Both the position numbers and the translations under genes were made by a program. From positions 4,164,001-4,228,000 of the forward strand of contig CM077673.1 in the NCBI GenBank assembly GCA_039707655.1: DNA of 64,000 bases, in the 5' to 3' direction. Under the pieces are notes generated by a model. The model saw only the letters and a list, made by a program, of their open reading frames with translations, was not told the DNA's origin and made no database searches. This document shows, piece after piece, positions 9,843 through 21,710 of this stretch. This DNA comes from Elymus sibiricus. Taxonomy: Eukaryota > Streptophyta > Magnoliopsida > Poales > Poaceae. How positions within the stretch are numbered: the stretch's first letter is position 1; every line of letters starts with the position of its first letter.

Positions 9843-10080
9843 TAATAGAACAGGAAACTAGTAAGAATGGACCAAATCTGCGAGTTTTGGTGAGGTCCCC
9901 GTAACCGGACCCTGGGCTTCCCCGAACGTTCGGACGACCAAGGCAACCAAAAAACAGTGAATAATAGCACAGAAAGCTAGTAAGAATGGACCAAATCTGC
10001 GAGTTTTGGCGAGGTCCCCGTAACCGGACCCCGGGCTTCCCCGAACGATCGGACGACCACGACAACCAAAAAACAGTGAA
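9843..10080. repeat. Duplicated m6 pair: m6/m5 hybrid followed by m6
   Basis: The first copy starts TAATAGAACAGG (epsilon m6) and finishes with ACCAAGGCAACC, close to the m5 ending ACCAAGACAACC. The second is a CACAGAAAGCTAG m6. The simplest reading is a crossover from the end of epsilon m6 into the end of delta m5, one monomer out of register. The same AAGGCAACC state recurs near 18722 and 26202. Confidence 0.85.
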
Positions 10081-12216
10081 TAATAGCATAGAAAACCGGT
10101 AAGAATGGACCAAATCTGCGAGTTTTGGCAAGGTCCCCGTAACCGGACCCCGGGCATCCCCAAATGTTGGGACGACCACAACAACCAAAAGCAGTGAATA
10201 ATAGCATAGAAAACAAGTAAGAATGGACCAAATCTGCGAGTTTTGGCGAGGTCCCCGTAAGCGGACCCCATGGTTCCCCGAACGTTTCGATCGTCCCGAG
10301 ACCGAAAATCAGTGAGTAATAGCATAGAAAACTGGCCGGAAAAGACAAAATCTGCTAGTTTTGGTGAGGTCCCGGTAACCGGTCCACGGGCTTCCCCGAA
10401 TGTTCGGACGGCCACGACAACCAATAAAACAGTGAATAATAGCATAGAAATCTGGTCAGAATGGACAAAATCTGCGAGTTTTGGCGAGGTCCCCGTAAGC
10501 GGACCCCGGGGTTCCCCGAACATTTGGATCGCCCCGGGACCCATAATCAGAGAGTAATAGCATAGAAAACAGGTAAGAATTGACCAAATCTGCGAGTTTT
10601 GGCGATGTCCCCGTAACCGGTCCACGGGCTTCCCCGAACGTTCGGACGACCACGACAACCAAAAAACAGTGAATAATAGAACAGGAAACTAGTAAGAATG
10701 GACCAAATCTGCGAGTTTTGGTGAGGTCCCCGTAACCGGACCCTGGGCTTCCCCGAACGTTCGGACGACCACGACAACCAAAAAACAGTGAATAATAGCA
10801 TAGAAAACTGGTAAGAATGCACCAAATTTGCGAGTTTTGGAAAGGTCCCCGTAACTGGACCCCGAGCATCCCCAAATGTTGGGACGACCACAACAACCAA
10901 AAACAGTGAATAATAGCATAGAAAACTGGTCAGACTGGACCAAATCTGCGAGTTGTGGCGAGGTCCCCGTAAGCGGACCCCATGGTTCCCCGAACGTCTC
11001 GATCGTCCCAAGACCCAAAATCAGTGAGTAATAGCATAGAAATCTGGCCGGAACAGACAAAATCTGCTAGTTTTGGCGAGGTCCCGGTAACCGGTCCACG
11101 GGCTTCCCCGAATGTTCGGACGGCCACGACAACCAAAAAAACAGTGAATAATAGCATAGAAATCTGGTCAGAATGGACAAAATCTGCGAGTTTTGGGGAG
11201 GTCCCCGTAAGCGAACCCCGGGGTTCCCCGAACATTTGGATCGCCCCGGGACCCATAACCAGTGAGTAATAGCATAGAAAACAGGTAAGAATGGACCAAA
11301 TATGCGAGTTTTGGTGATGTCACCGTAACCGGTCCACAGGCTTCCCCGAACGTTCGGACGACCAAGACAACCAAAAAACAGTGAATAATAGCACAGAAAG
11401 CTAGTAAGAATGGACCAAATCTGCGAGTTTTGGCGAGGTCCCCGTAACCGGACCCCGGGCTTCCCCGAACGTTCGGACGACCACGACAACCAAAAAACAG
11501 TGAATAATAGCATAGAAAACCGGTAAGAATGGACCAAATCTGGGAGTTTTGGCAAGGTCCCCGTAACCGGACCCCGGGCATCCCCAAATGTTGGGACGAC
11601 CACAACAACCAAAAGCAGTGAATAATAGCATAGAAAACAAGTAAGAATGGACCAAATCTGCGAGTTTTGGCGAGGTCCCCGTAAGCGGACCCCATGGTTC
11701 CCCGAACGTTTCGATCGTCCCGAGACCGAAAATCAGTGAGTAATAGCATAGAAAACTGGCCGGAAAAGACAAAATCTGCTAGTTTTGGTGAGGTCTCGGT
11801 AACCGGTCCACGGGCTTCCCCGAATGTTCGGACGGCCACGACAACCAATAAAACAGTGAATAATAGCATAGAAATCTGGTCAGAATGGACAAAATCTGCG
11901 AGTTTTGGCGAGGTCCCCGTAAGCGGACCCCGGGGTTCCCCGAACATTTGGATCGCCCCGGGACCCATAATCAGAGAGTAATAGCATAGAAAACAGGTAA
12001 GAATTGACCAAATCTGCGAGTTTTGGCGATGTCCCCGTAACCGGTCCACGGGCTTCCCCGAACGTTCGGACGACCACGACAACCAAAAAACAGTGAATAA
12101 TAGCACAGGAAACTAGTAAGAATGGACCAAATCTGCGAGTTTTGGTGAGGTCCCCGTAACCGGACCATGGGCTTCCCCGAACGTTCGGACGACCACGACA
12201 ACCAAAAAACAGTGAA
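10081..12216. repeat. Epsilon, alpha/delta switch unit, epsilon
   Basis: Units start at 10081, 10793 and 11505. The middle one is alpha through m4 (CATAACCAGTGAG), but its m5 at 11267-11385 has the delta states AATATGCGAG, GGTGATG and CACAGGC. It continues as delta into an epsilon unit, as if alpha had crossed into delta in perfect monomer register. Confidence 0.88.
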
Positions 12217-14350
12217 TAATAGCATAGAAAACTGGTAAGAATGCACCAAATTTGCGAGTTTTGGAAAGGTCCCCGTAACTGGACCCCGAGCATCCCCAAA
12301 TGTTGGGACGACCACAACAACCAAAAACAGTGAATAATAGCATAGAAAACAGGTAAGAATGGACCAAATCTGCGAGTTTTGGCGAGGTCCCCGTAAGCGG
12401 ACCCCATGGTTCCCCGAACGTCTCGATCGTCCCGAGACCCAAAATCAGTGAGTAATAGCATAGAAAACTGGCCGAAAAAGACAAAATCTGCTAGTTTTGG
12501 CGAGGTCCCGGTAACCGGTCCACGGGCTTCCCCGAATGTTCGGATGGCCACGACAACCAAAAAAACAGTGAATAATAGCATAGAAATCTGGTCAGAATGG
12601 ACAAAATCTGCGAGTTTTGGCGAGGTCCCCGTAAGCGGACCCCGGGGTTCCCCAAACATTTGGATCGCCCCGGGACCAATAATCAGAGAGTAATAGCATA
12701 GAAAACAGGTAAGAATTGACCACATCTGCGAGTTTTGGCGATGTCACCGTAACCGTTCCACGGGCTTCCCCGAACGTTCGGACGACCATGACAACCAAAA
12801 AACTGTGAATAATAGAACAGGAAACTAGTAAGAATGGACCAAATCTGAGTTTTGGCGAGGTCCCCGTAACCGGACCCCGGGCTTCCCCGAACGTTCGGAC
12901 GACCACGACAACCAAAAAACAGCGAATAATAGCATAGAAAACTAGTAAGAATGGACCAAATCTGCGAGTTTTGGCAAGGTCCCCGTAACCGGACCCCGGG
13001 CATCCCCAAATGTTGGGACGACCACAACAACCAAAAACAGTGAATACTAGCATAGAAAACAGGTAAGAATGGACCAAATCTGCGAGTTTTGGCGAGGTCC
13101 CCGTAAGCGGACCCCATGGTTCCCCGAACGTCTCGATCGTCCCAAGACCCAAAATCAGTGAGTAATAGCATAGAAAACTGGCCGGAACAGACAAAATCTG
13201 CTAGTTTTGGCGAGGTCCCGGTAACCGGTCCACGGGCTTCCCCGAATGTTTGGACGGCCACGACAACCAAAAAAACAGTGAATAATAGCATAGAAATCTG
13301 GTCAGAATGGACAAAATCTGCGAGTTTTGGGGAGGTCCCCGTAAGCGAACCCCGGGGTTCCCCGAACATTTGGATCGCCCCGGGACCCATAATCAGTGAG
13401 TAATAGCATAGAAAACAGGTAAGAATGGACCAAATATGCGAGTTTTGGTGATGTCACCGTAACCGGTCCACAGGCTTCCCCGAACGTTCGGACGACCAAG
13501 ACAACCAAAAAACAGTGAATAATAGCACAGAAAGCTAGTAAGAATGGACCAAATCTGCGAGTTTTGGCGAGGTCCCCGTAACCGGACCCCGGGCTTCCCC
13601 GAACGTTCGGACGACCACGACAACCAAAAAACAGTGAATAATAGCATAGAAAACCGGTAAGAATGGACCAAATCTGCGAGTTTTGGCAAGGTCCCCGTAA
13701 CCGGACCCCGGGCATCCCCAAATGTTGGGACGACCACAACAACCAAAAACAGTGAATACTAGCGTAGAAAACAGGTAAGAATGGACCAAATCTGCGAGTT
13801 TTGGCGAGGTCCCCGTAAGCGGACCCCATGGTTCCCCGAACGTCTCGATCGTCCCGAGACCCAAAATCAGTGAGTAATAGCATAGAAAACTGGCCGGAAC
13901 AGACAAAATCTGCTAGTTTTGGCGAGGTCCCGGTAACCGGTCCACGGGCTTCCCCGAATGTTCGGACGGCCACGACAACCAAAAAAACAGTGAATAATAG
14001 CATAGAAATCTGGTCAGAATGGACAAAATCTGCGAGTTTTGGGGAGGTCCCCGTAAGCGAACCCCGGGGTTCCCCGAACATTTGGATCGCCCCGGGACCC
14101 ATAATCAGTGAGTAATAGCATAGAAAACAGGTAAGAATTGACCAAATATGCGAGTTTTGGCGATGTCCCCGTAACCGGTCCACGGGCTTCCCCGAACGTT
14201 CGGACGACCACGACAACCAAAAAACAGTGAATAATAGAACAGGAAACTAGTAAGAATGGACCAAATCTGCGAGTTTTGGTGAGGTCCCCGTAACCGGACC
14301 ATGGGCTTCCCCGAACGTTCGGACGACCACGACAACCAAAAAACAGTGAA
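12217..14350. repeat. Alpha-m1/gamma chimera, delta, and a delta/epsilon mosaic
   Basis: At 12217 an alpha m1 is followed by gamma m2-m6 (710 bp, with the 2-bp deletion after 12847). Delta starts at 12927. The unit at 13639 is mosaic: m2 with TACTAGCGTAG, delta-like m3-m4, m5 combining AATATGCGAG with epsilon GATGTCCCCG, and epsilon-like m6 with ACCATGGG. Confidence 0.85.
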
Positions 14351-15774
14351 TAATAGCATAGAAAACTGGTAAGAATGCACCAAATTTGCGAGTTTTGGGG
14401 AGGTCCCCGTAAGCGAACCCCGAGCATCCCCAAATGTTGGGACGACCACAACAACCAAAAACAGTGAATAATAGCATAGAAAACTGGTCAGACTGGACCA
14501 AATCTGTGAGTTGTGGCGAGGTCCCCGTAAGCGGACCCCATGGTTCCCCGAACGTCTCGATCGTCCCAAGACCCAAAATCAGTGAGTAATAGCATAGAAA
14601 TCTGGCCGGAACAGACAAAATCTGCTAGTTTTGGCGAGGTCCCGGTAACCGGTCCACGGGCTTCCCCGAATGTTCGGACGGCCACGACAACCAAAAAAAC
14701 AGTGAATAATAGCATAGAAATCTGGTCAGAATGGACAAAATCTGCGAGTTTTGGGGAGGTCCCCGTAAGCGAACCCCGGGGTTCCCCGAACATTTGGATC
14801 GCCCCGGGACCCATAACCAGTGAGTAATAGCATAGAAAACAGGTAAGAATGGACCAAATCTGCAAATTTTGGCGATGTCACCGTAACCGGTCCACGGGCT
14901 TCCCCGAACGTTCGGACGACCAAGACAACCAAAAAACAGTGAATAATAGCACAGAAAACTAGTAAGAATGGACCAAATCTGCGAGTTTTGGCGAGGTCCC
15001 CGTAACCGGACCCCGGGCTTCCCCGAACGTTCGGACGACCACGACAACCAAAAAACAGTGAATAATAGCATAGAAAACTGTTAAGAATGGACCAAATCTG
15101 CGAGTTTTGGCAAGGTCCCCGTAACCGGTCCCCGAGCATCCCCAAATGTTGGGACGACCACAACAACCAAAAACAGTGAATAATAGCATAGAAAACTGGT
15201 CAGACTGGACCAAATCTGCGAGTTCTGGCGAGGTCCCCGTAAGCGGACCCCATGGTGCCCCGAACGTCTCGATCGTCCCAAGACCCAAAATCAGTGAGTA
15301 ATAGCATAGAAATCTGGCCGGAACAGACAAAATCTGCTAGTTTTGGCGAGGTCCCGGTAACCGGTTCACGGGCTTCCCCGAATGTTTGGACGGCCACGAC
15401 AACCAAAAAAACAGTGAATAATAGCATAGAAATCTGGTCAGAATGGACAAAATCTGCGAGTTTTGGGGAGGTCCCCGTAAGCGAACCCCGGGGTTCCCCG
15501 AACATTTGGATCGCCCCGGGACCCATAATCAGTGAGTAATAGCATAGAAAACAGGTAAGAATGGACCAAATCTGCGAGTTTTGGCGATGTCACCGTAACC
15601 GGTCCACAGGCTTCCCCGAACGTTCGGACGACCAAGACAACCAAAAAACAGTGAATAATAGCACAGAAAGCTAGTAAGAATGGACCAAATCTGCGAGTTT
15701 TGGCAAGGTCCCCGTAACCGGACCCCGGGCTTCCCCGAACGTTCGGACGACCACTACAACCAAAAAACAGTGAA
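14351..15774. repeat. HORs alpha and beta
   Basis: Alpha starts at 14351 and beta at 15063. Alpha has an m4-like patch inside m1 (see 14399-14416) and CTGCAAATTTTGG in m5, a rare state shared with the alpha units at 20999, 33699, 40817, 42241 and 45799. Confidence 0.9.
14399..14416. repeat. Short conversion-like patch of m4 sequence inside m1
   Basis: An alpha m1 normally reads GGAAAGGTCCCCGTAACCGG here. This copy reads GGGGAGGTCCCCGTAAGCGA, the m4 sequence, and then returns to m1 (GAGCATCCCC). Four changed bases define a minimum tract of 18 bp. Two crossovers so close together are more naturally a gene-conversion event than an unequal exchange. Confidence 0.8.
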
Positions 15775-17437
15775 TAATAGCATAGAAAACCGGTAAGAAT
15801 GGACCAAATCTGCGAGTTTTGGCAAGGTCCCCGTAACCGGACCCCGGGCATCCCCAAATGTTGGGACGACCACAACAACCAAAAACAGTGAATACTAGCG
15901 TAGAAAACAGGTAAGAATGGACCAAATCTGCGAGTTTTGGCGAGGTCCCCGTAAGCGGACCCCATGGTTCCCCGAACGTCTCGATCGTCCCGAGACCCAA
16001 AATCAGTGAGTAATAGCATAGAAAACTGGCCGGAACAGACAAAATCTGCTAGTTTTGGCGAGGTCCCGGTAACCGGTCCACGGGCTTCCCCGAATGTTTG
16101 GACGGCCACGACAACCAAAAAAACAGTGAATAATAGCATAGAAATCTGGTCAGAATGGACAAAATCTGCGAGTTTTGGGGAGGTCCCCGTAAGCGAACCC
16201 CGGGGTTCCCCGAACATTTGGATCGCCCCGGGACCCATAATCAGTGAGTAATAGCATAGAAAACAGGTAAGAATGGACCAAATATGCGAGTTTTGGTGAT
16301 GTCACCGTAACCGGTCCACAGGCTTCCCCGAACGTTCGGACGACCAAGACAACCAAAAAACAGTGAATAATAGCACAGAAAGCTAGTAAGAATGGACCAA
16401 ATCTGCGAGTTTTGGCGAGGTCCCCGTAACCGGACCCCGGGCTTCCCCGAACGTTCGGACGACCACGACAACCAAAAAAACAGTGAATAATAGCATAGAA
16501 ATCTGGTCAGAATGGACAAAATCTGCGAGTTTTGGGGAGGTCCCCGTAAGCGAACCCCGGGGTTCCCCGAACATTTGGATCGCCCCGGGACCCATAACCA
16601 GTGAGTAATAGCATAGAAAACAGGTAAGAATGGACCAAATCTGCGAGGTTTGGCGATGTCACCGTAACCGGTCCACGGGCTTCCCCGAACGTTCGGACGA
16701 CCAAGACAACCAAAAAACAGTGAATAATAGCACAGAAAGCTAGTAAGAATATACCAAATCTGCGAGTTTTGGCGAGGTCCCCGTAACCGGACCCCGGGCT
16801 TCCCCGAACGTTCGGACGACCACGACAACCAAAAAACAGTGAATACTAGCATAGAAAACAGGTAAGAATGGACCTAATCTGCGAGTTTTGGCGAGGTCCC
16901 CGTAAGCGGACCCCATGGTTCCCCGAACGTCTCGATCGTCCCAAGACCCAAAATCAGTGAGTAATAGCATAGAAAACTGGCCGGAACAGACAAAATCTGC
17001 TAGTTTTGGCGAGGTCCCGGCAACCGGTCCACGGGCTTCCCCGAATGTTTGGACGGCCACGACAACCAAAAAAACAGTGAATAATAGCATAGAAATCTGG
17101 TCAGAATGGACAAAATCTGCGAGTTTTGGGGAGGTCCCCGTAAGCGAACCCCGGGGTTCCCCGAACATTTGGATCGCCCCGGGACCCATAATCAGTGAGT
17201 AATAGCATAGAAAACAGGTAAGAATGGACCAAATATGCGAGTCTTGGTGATGTCACCGTAACCGGTCCACAGGCTTCCCCGAACGTTCGGACGACCAAGA
17301 CAACCAAAAAACAGTGAATAATAGCACAGAAAGCTAGTAAGAATGGACCAAATCTGCGAGTTTTGGCGAGGTCCCCGTAACCGGACCCCGGGCCTCCCCG
17401 AACGTTCGGACGACCACGACAACCAAAAAACAGTGAA
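15775..17437. repeat. 9-monomer HOR (1069 bp) followed by 5-monomer delta (594 bp)
   Basis: The order is m1-m2-m3-m4-m5-m6/m3-m4-m5-m6, then m2-m3-m4-m5-m6 with no m1. The extra monomers start at 16488 (m4), 16606 (m5) and 16725 (m6, with AATATACC). The second part starts at 16844 with TACTAGCATAG. One out-of-register gain and one loss are needed. Confidence 0.9.
16368..16487. repeat. Hybrid monomer m6/m3, 120 bp
   Basis: It begins CACAGAAAGCTAG and keeps m6 sequence through CCACGACAACC, then has the 7-A tract of m3 and is followed directly by m4. The exchange lies in the CGACAACC-A-tract shared by m6 and m3. Equivalent hybrids lie at 22304-22423, 23611-23730, 36426-36545 and 38205-38324. 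Confidence 0.85.
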
Positions 17438-18030
17438 TAATAGCATAGAAAACCGGTAAGAATGGACCAAATCTGCGAGTTTTGGCAAGGTCCCCGTAAC
17501 CGGACCCCGGGCATCCCCAAATGTTGGGACGACCACAACAACCAAAAGCAGTGAATAATAGCATAGAAAACAAGTAAGAATGGACCAAATCTGCGAGTTT
17601 TGGCGAGGTCCCCGTAAGCGGACCCCATGGTTCCCCGAACGTTTCGATCGTCCCGAGACCGAAAATCAGTGAGTAATAGCATAGAAAACTGGCCGGAAAA
17701 GACAAAATCTGCTAGTTTTGGTGAGGTCCCGGTAACCGGTCCACGGGCTTCCCCGAATGTTCGGACGGCCACGACAACCAATAAAACAGTGAATAATAGC
17801 ATAGAAATCTGGTCAGAATGGACAAAATCTACGAGTTTTGGCGAGGTCCCCGTAAGCGGACCCCGGGGTTCCCCGAACATTTGGATCGCCCCGGGACCCA
17901 TAATCAGAGAGTAATAGCATAGAAAACAGGTAAGAATTGACCAAATCTGCGAGTTTTGGCGATGTCCCCGTAACCGGTCCACGGGCTTCCCCGAACGTTC
18001 GGACGACCACGACAACCAAAAAACAGTGAA

Positions 18031-18149
18031 TAATAGAACAGGAAACTAGTAAGAATGGACCAAATCTGCGAGTTTTGGCGATGTCACCGTAACCGGTCCA
18101 CAGGCTTCCCCGAACGTTCGGACGACCAAGACAACCAAAAAATAGTGAA
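18031..18149. repeat. Hybrid monomer m6/m5, 119 bp
   Basis: It opens TAATAGAACAGGAAACTAG (epsilon m6) and after GAGTTTTGG becomes m5: GCGATGTCACCG, CACAGGC, ACCAAGACAACC. The switch must lie in the block AAGAATGGACCAAATCTGCG to GAGTTTTGGCGA, which is identical in both parents. An equal hybrid lies at 25274-25392, exactly 7243 bp away. Confidence 0.88.
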
Positions 18150-18267
18150 TAATAGCACAGAAAGCTAGTAAGAATGGACCAAATCTGCGAGTTTTGGCGA
18201 GGTCCCCGTAAGCGGACCCCATGGTTCCCCGAACGTTTCGATCGTCCCGAGACCGAAAATCAGTGAG
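18150..18267. repeat. Hybrid monomer m6/m2, 118 bp
   Basis: It opens TAATAGCACAGAAAGCTAG (m6) and after the shared middle becomes epsilon m2: GTAAGCGGACCCCATGG, CGATCG, GAGACCGAAAATC, ending GTGAG. It joins directly to m3, so m1 is lost. I found no second copy. Confidence 0.88.
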
Positions 18268-18862
18268 TAATAGCATAGAAAACTGGCCGGAAAAGACAAA
18301 ATCTGCTAGTTTTGGTGAGGTCCCGGTAACCGGTCCACGGGCTTCCCCGAATGTTCGGACGGCCACGACAACCAATAAAACAGTGAATAATAGCATAGAA
18401 ATCTGGTCAGAATGGACAAAATCTACGAGTTTTGGCGAGGTCCCCGTAAGCAGACCCCGGGGTTCCCCGAACATTTGGATCGCCCCGGGACCCATAATCA
18501 GAGAGTAATAGCATAGAAAACAGGTAAGAATTGACCAAATCTGCGAGTTTTGGCGATGTCCCCGTAACCGGTCCACGGGCTTCCCCGAACGTTCGGACGA
18601 CCACGACAACCAAAAAACAGTGAATAATAGAACAGGAAACTAGTAAGAATGGACCAAATCTGCGAGTTTTGGTGAGGTCCCCGTAACCGGACCCTGGGCT
18701 TCCCCGAACGTTCGGACGACCAAGGCAACCAAAAAACAGTGAATAATAGCACAGAAAGCTAGTAAGAATGGACCAAATCTGCGAGTTTTGGAAAGGTCCC
18801 CGTAACCGGACCCCGGGCTTCCCCGAACGTTCGGACGACCACGACAACCAAAAAACAGTGAA

Positions 18863-21710
18863 TAATAGCATAGAAAACCGGTAAGAATGGACCAAATCTG
18901 CGAGTTTTGGCAAGGTCCCCGTAACCGGACCCCGGGCATCCCCAAATGTTGGGACGACCACAACAACCAAAAGCAGTGAATAATAGCATAGAAAACAAGT
19001 AAGAATGGACCAAATCTGCGAGTTTTGGCGAGGTCCCCGTAAGCGGACCCCATGGTTCCCCGAACGTTTCGATCGTCCCGAGACCGAAAATCAGTGAGTA
19101 ATAGCATAGAAAACTGGCCGGAAAAGACAAAATCTGCTAGTTTTGGTGAGGTCCCGGTAACCGGTCCACGGGCTTCCCCGAATGTTCGGACGGCCACGAC
19201 AACCAACAAAACAGTGAATAATAGCATAGAAATCTGGTCAGAATGGACAAAATCTGCGAGTTTTGGCGAGGTCCCCGTAAGCGGACCCCGGGGTTCCCCG
19301 AACATTTGGATCGCCCCGGGACCCATAATCAGAGAGTAATAGCATAGAAAACAGGTAAGAATTGACCAAATCTGCGAGTTTTGGCGATGTCCCCGTAACC
19401 GGTCCACGGGCTTCCCCGAACGTTCGGACGACCACGACAACCAAAAAACAGTGAATAATAGAACAGGAAACTAGTAAGAATGGACCAAATCTGCGAGTTT
19501 TGGTGAGGTCCCCGTAACCGGACCCTGGGCTTCCCCGAACGTTCGGACGACCACGACAACCAAAAAACAGTGAATAATAGCATAGAAAACTGGTAAGAAT
19601 GCACCAAATTTGCGAGTTTTGGAAAGGTCCCCGTAACCGGACCCCGAGCATCCCCAAATGTTGGGACGACCACAACAACCAAAAACAGTGAATAATAGCA
19701 TAGAAAACTGGTCAGACTGGACCAAATCTGCGAGTTCTGGCGAGGTCCCCGTAAGCGGACCCCATGGTTCCCCGAACGTTTCGATCGTCCCAAGACCCAA
19801 AATCAGTGAGTAATAGCATAGAAATCTGGCCGGAACAGACAAAATCTGCTAGTTTTGGCGAGGTCCCGGTAACCGGTCCACGGGCTTCCCCGAATGTTCG
19901 GACGGCCACGACAACCAAAAAAACAGTGAATAATAGCATAGAAATCTGGTCAGAATGGACAAAATCTGCGAGTTTTGGGGAGGTCCCCGTGAGCGAACCC
20001 CGGGGTTCCCCAAACATTTGGATCGCCCCGGGACCCATAACCAGTGAGTAATAGCATAGAAAACAGGTAAGAATGGACCAAATATGCGAGTTTTGGTGAT
20101 GTCACCGTAACCGGTCCACAGGCTTCCCCGAACGTTCGGACGACCAAGACAACCAAAAAACAGTGAATAATAGCACAGAAAGCTAGTAAGAATGGACCAA
20201 ATCTGCGAGTTTTGGCGAGGTCCCCGTAACCGGACCCCGGGCTTCCCCGAACGTTCGGACGACCACGACAACCAAAAAACAGTGAATAATAGCATAGAAA
20301 ACCGGTAAGAATGGACCAAATCTGGGAGTTTTGGCAAGGTCCCCGTAACCGGACCCCGGGCATCCCCAAATGTTGGGACGACCACAACAACCAAAAGCAG
20401 TGAATAATAGCATAGAAAACAAGTAAGAATGGACCAAATCTGCGAGTTTTGGCGAGGTCCCCGTAAGCGGACCCCATGGTTCCCCGAACGTTTCGATCGT
20501 CCCGAGACCGAAAATCAGTGAGTAATAGCATAGAAAACTGGCCGGAAAAGACAAAATCTGCTAGTTTTGGTGAGGTCTCGGTAACCGGTCCACGGGCTTC
20601 CCCGAATGTTCGGACGGCCACGACAACCAATAAAACAGTGAATAATAGCATAGAAATCTGGTCAGAATGGACAAAATCTGCGAGTTTTGGCGAGGTCCCC
20701 GTAAGCGGACCCCGGGGTTCCCCGAACATTTGGATCGCCCCGGGACCCATAATCAGAGAGTAATAGCATAGAAAACAGGTAAGAATTGACCAAATCTGCG
20801 AGTTTTGGCGATGTCCCCGTAACCGGTCCACGGGCTTCCCCGAACGTTCGGACGACCACGACAACCAAAAAACAGTGAATAATAGAACAGGAAACTAGTA
20901 AGAATGGACCAAATCTGCGAGTTTTGGTGAGGTCCCCGTAACCGGACCCTGGGCTTCCCCGAACGTTCGGACGACCACGACAACCAAAAAACAGTGAATA
21001 ATAGCATAGAAAACTGGTAAGAATGCACCAAATTTGCGAGTTTTGGAAAGGTCCCCGTAACTGGACCCCGAGCATCCCCAAATGTTGGGACGACCACAAC
21101 AACCAAAAACAGTGAATAATAGCATAGAAAACTGGTCAGACTGGACCAAATCTGCGAGTTGTGGCGAGGTCCCCGTAAGCGGACCCCATGGTTCCCCGAA
21201 CGTCTCGATCGTCCCAAGACCCAAAATCAGTGAGTAATAGCATAGAAATCTGGCCGGAACAGACAAAATCTGCTAGTTTTGGCGAGGTCCCGGTAACCGG
21301 TCCACGGGCTTCCCCGAATGTTCGGACGGCCACGACAACCAAAAAAACAGTGAATTATAGCATAGAAATCTGGTCAGAATGGACAAAATCTGCGAGTTTT
21401 GGGGAGGTCCCCGTAAGCGAACCCCGGGGTTCCCCGAACATTTGGATCGCCCCGGGACCCATAACCAGTGAGTAATAGCATAGAAAACAGGTAAGAATGG
21501 ACCAAATCTGCAAATTTTGGCGATGTCACCGTAACCGGTCCACGGGCTTCCCCGAACGTTCGGACGACCAAGACAACCAAAAAACAGTGAATAATAGCAC
21601 AGAAAACTAGTAAGAATGGACCAAATCTGCGAGTTTTGGCGAGGTCCCCGTAACCGGACCCCGGGCTTCCCCGAACGTTCGGACGACCACGACAACCAAA
21701 AAACAGTGAA
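18863..21710. repeat. Epsilon, alpha/delta switch, epsilon, alpha
   Basis: Units start at 18863, 19575, 20287 and 20999. The second switches to delta in m5 at 20049-20167. The order and rare states (GGGAGTTTTGG in epsilon m1, GGTCTCGGTAACC in epsilon m3) match 10081-12216 at a spacing of 8782 bp. Confidence 0.88.

Larger units (their letters stand above)
7116..10080. repeat. Beta, gamma, delta and a 7-monomer epsilon
   Basis: Units start at 7116 (beta), 7828 (gamma), 8538 (delta) and 9250 (epsilon). Together with alpha at 6404 this is a complete 5-subtype cycle. The epsilon unit is 831 bp because m6 is duplicated: 9843-9961 begins as epsilon m6 and ends m5-like (ACCAAGGCAACC), and 9962-10080 is a delta-type m6. 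Confidence 0.9.
17438..18862. repeat. Epsilon ending in a hybrid, then an m1-less epsilon with doubled m6
   Basis: The first unit starts at 17438. Its sixth monomer at 18031 is an m6/m5 hybrid and the next at 18150 is an m6/m2 hybrid, so two out-of-register exchanges lie next to each other. The second unit continues m3 (18268), m4 (18388), m5 (18506), m6 (18625) and a second m6 (18744). Confidence 0.88.
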
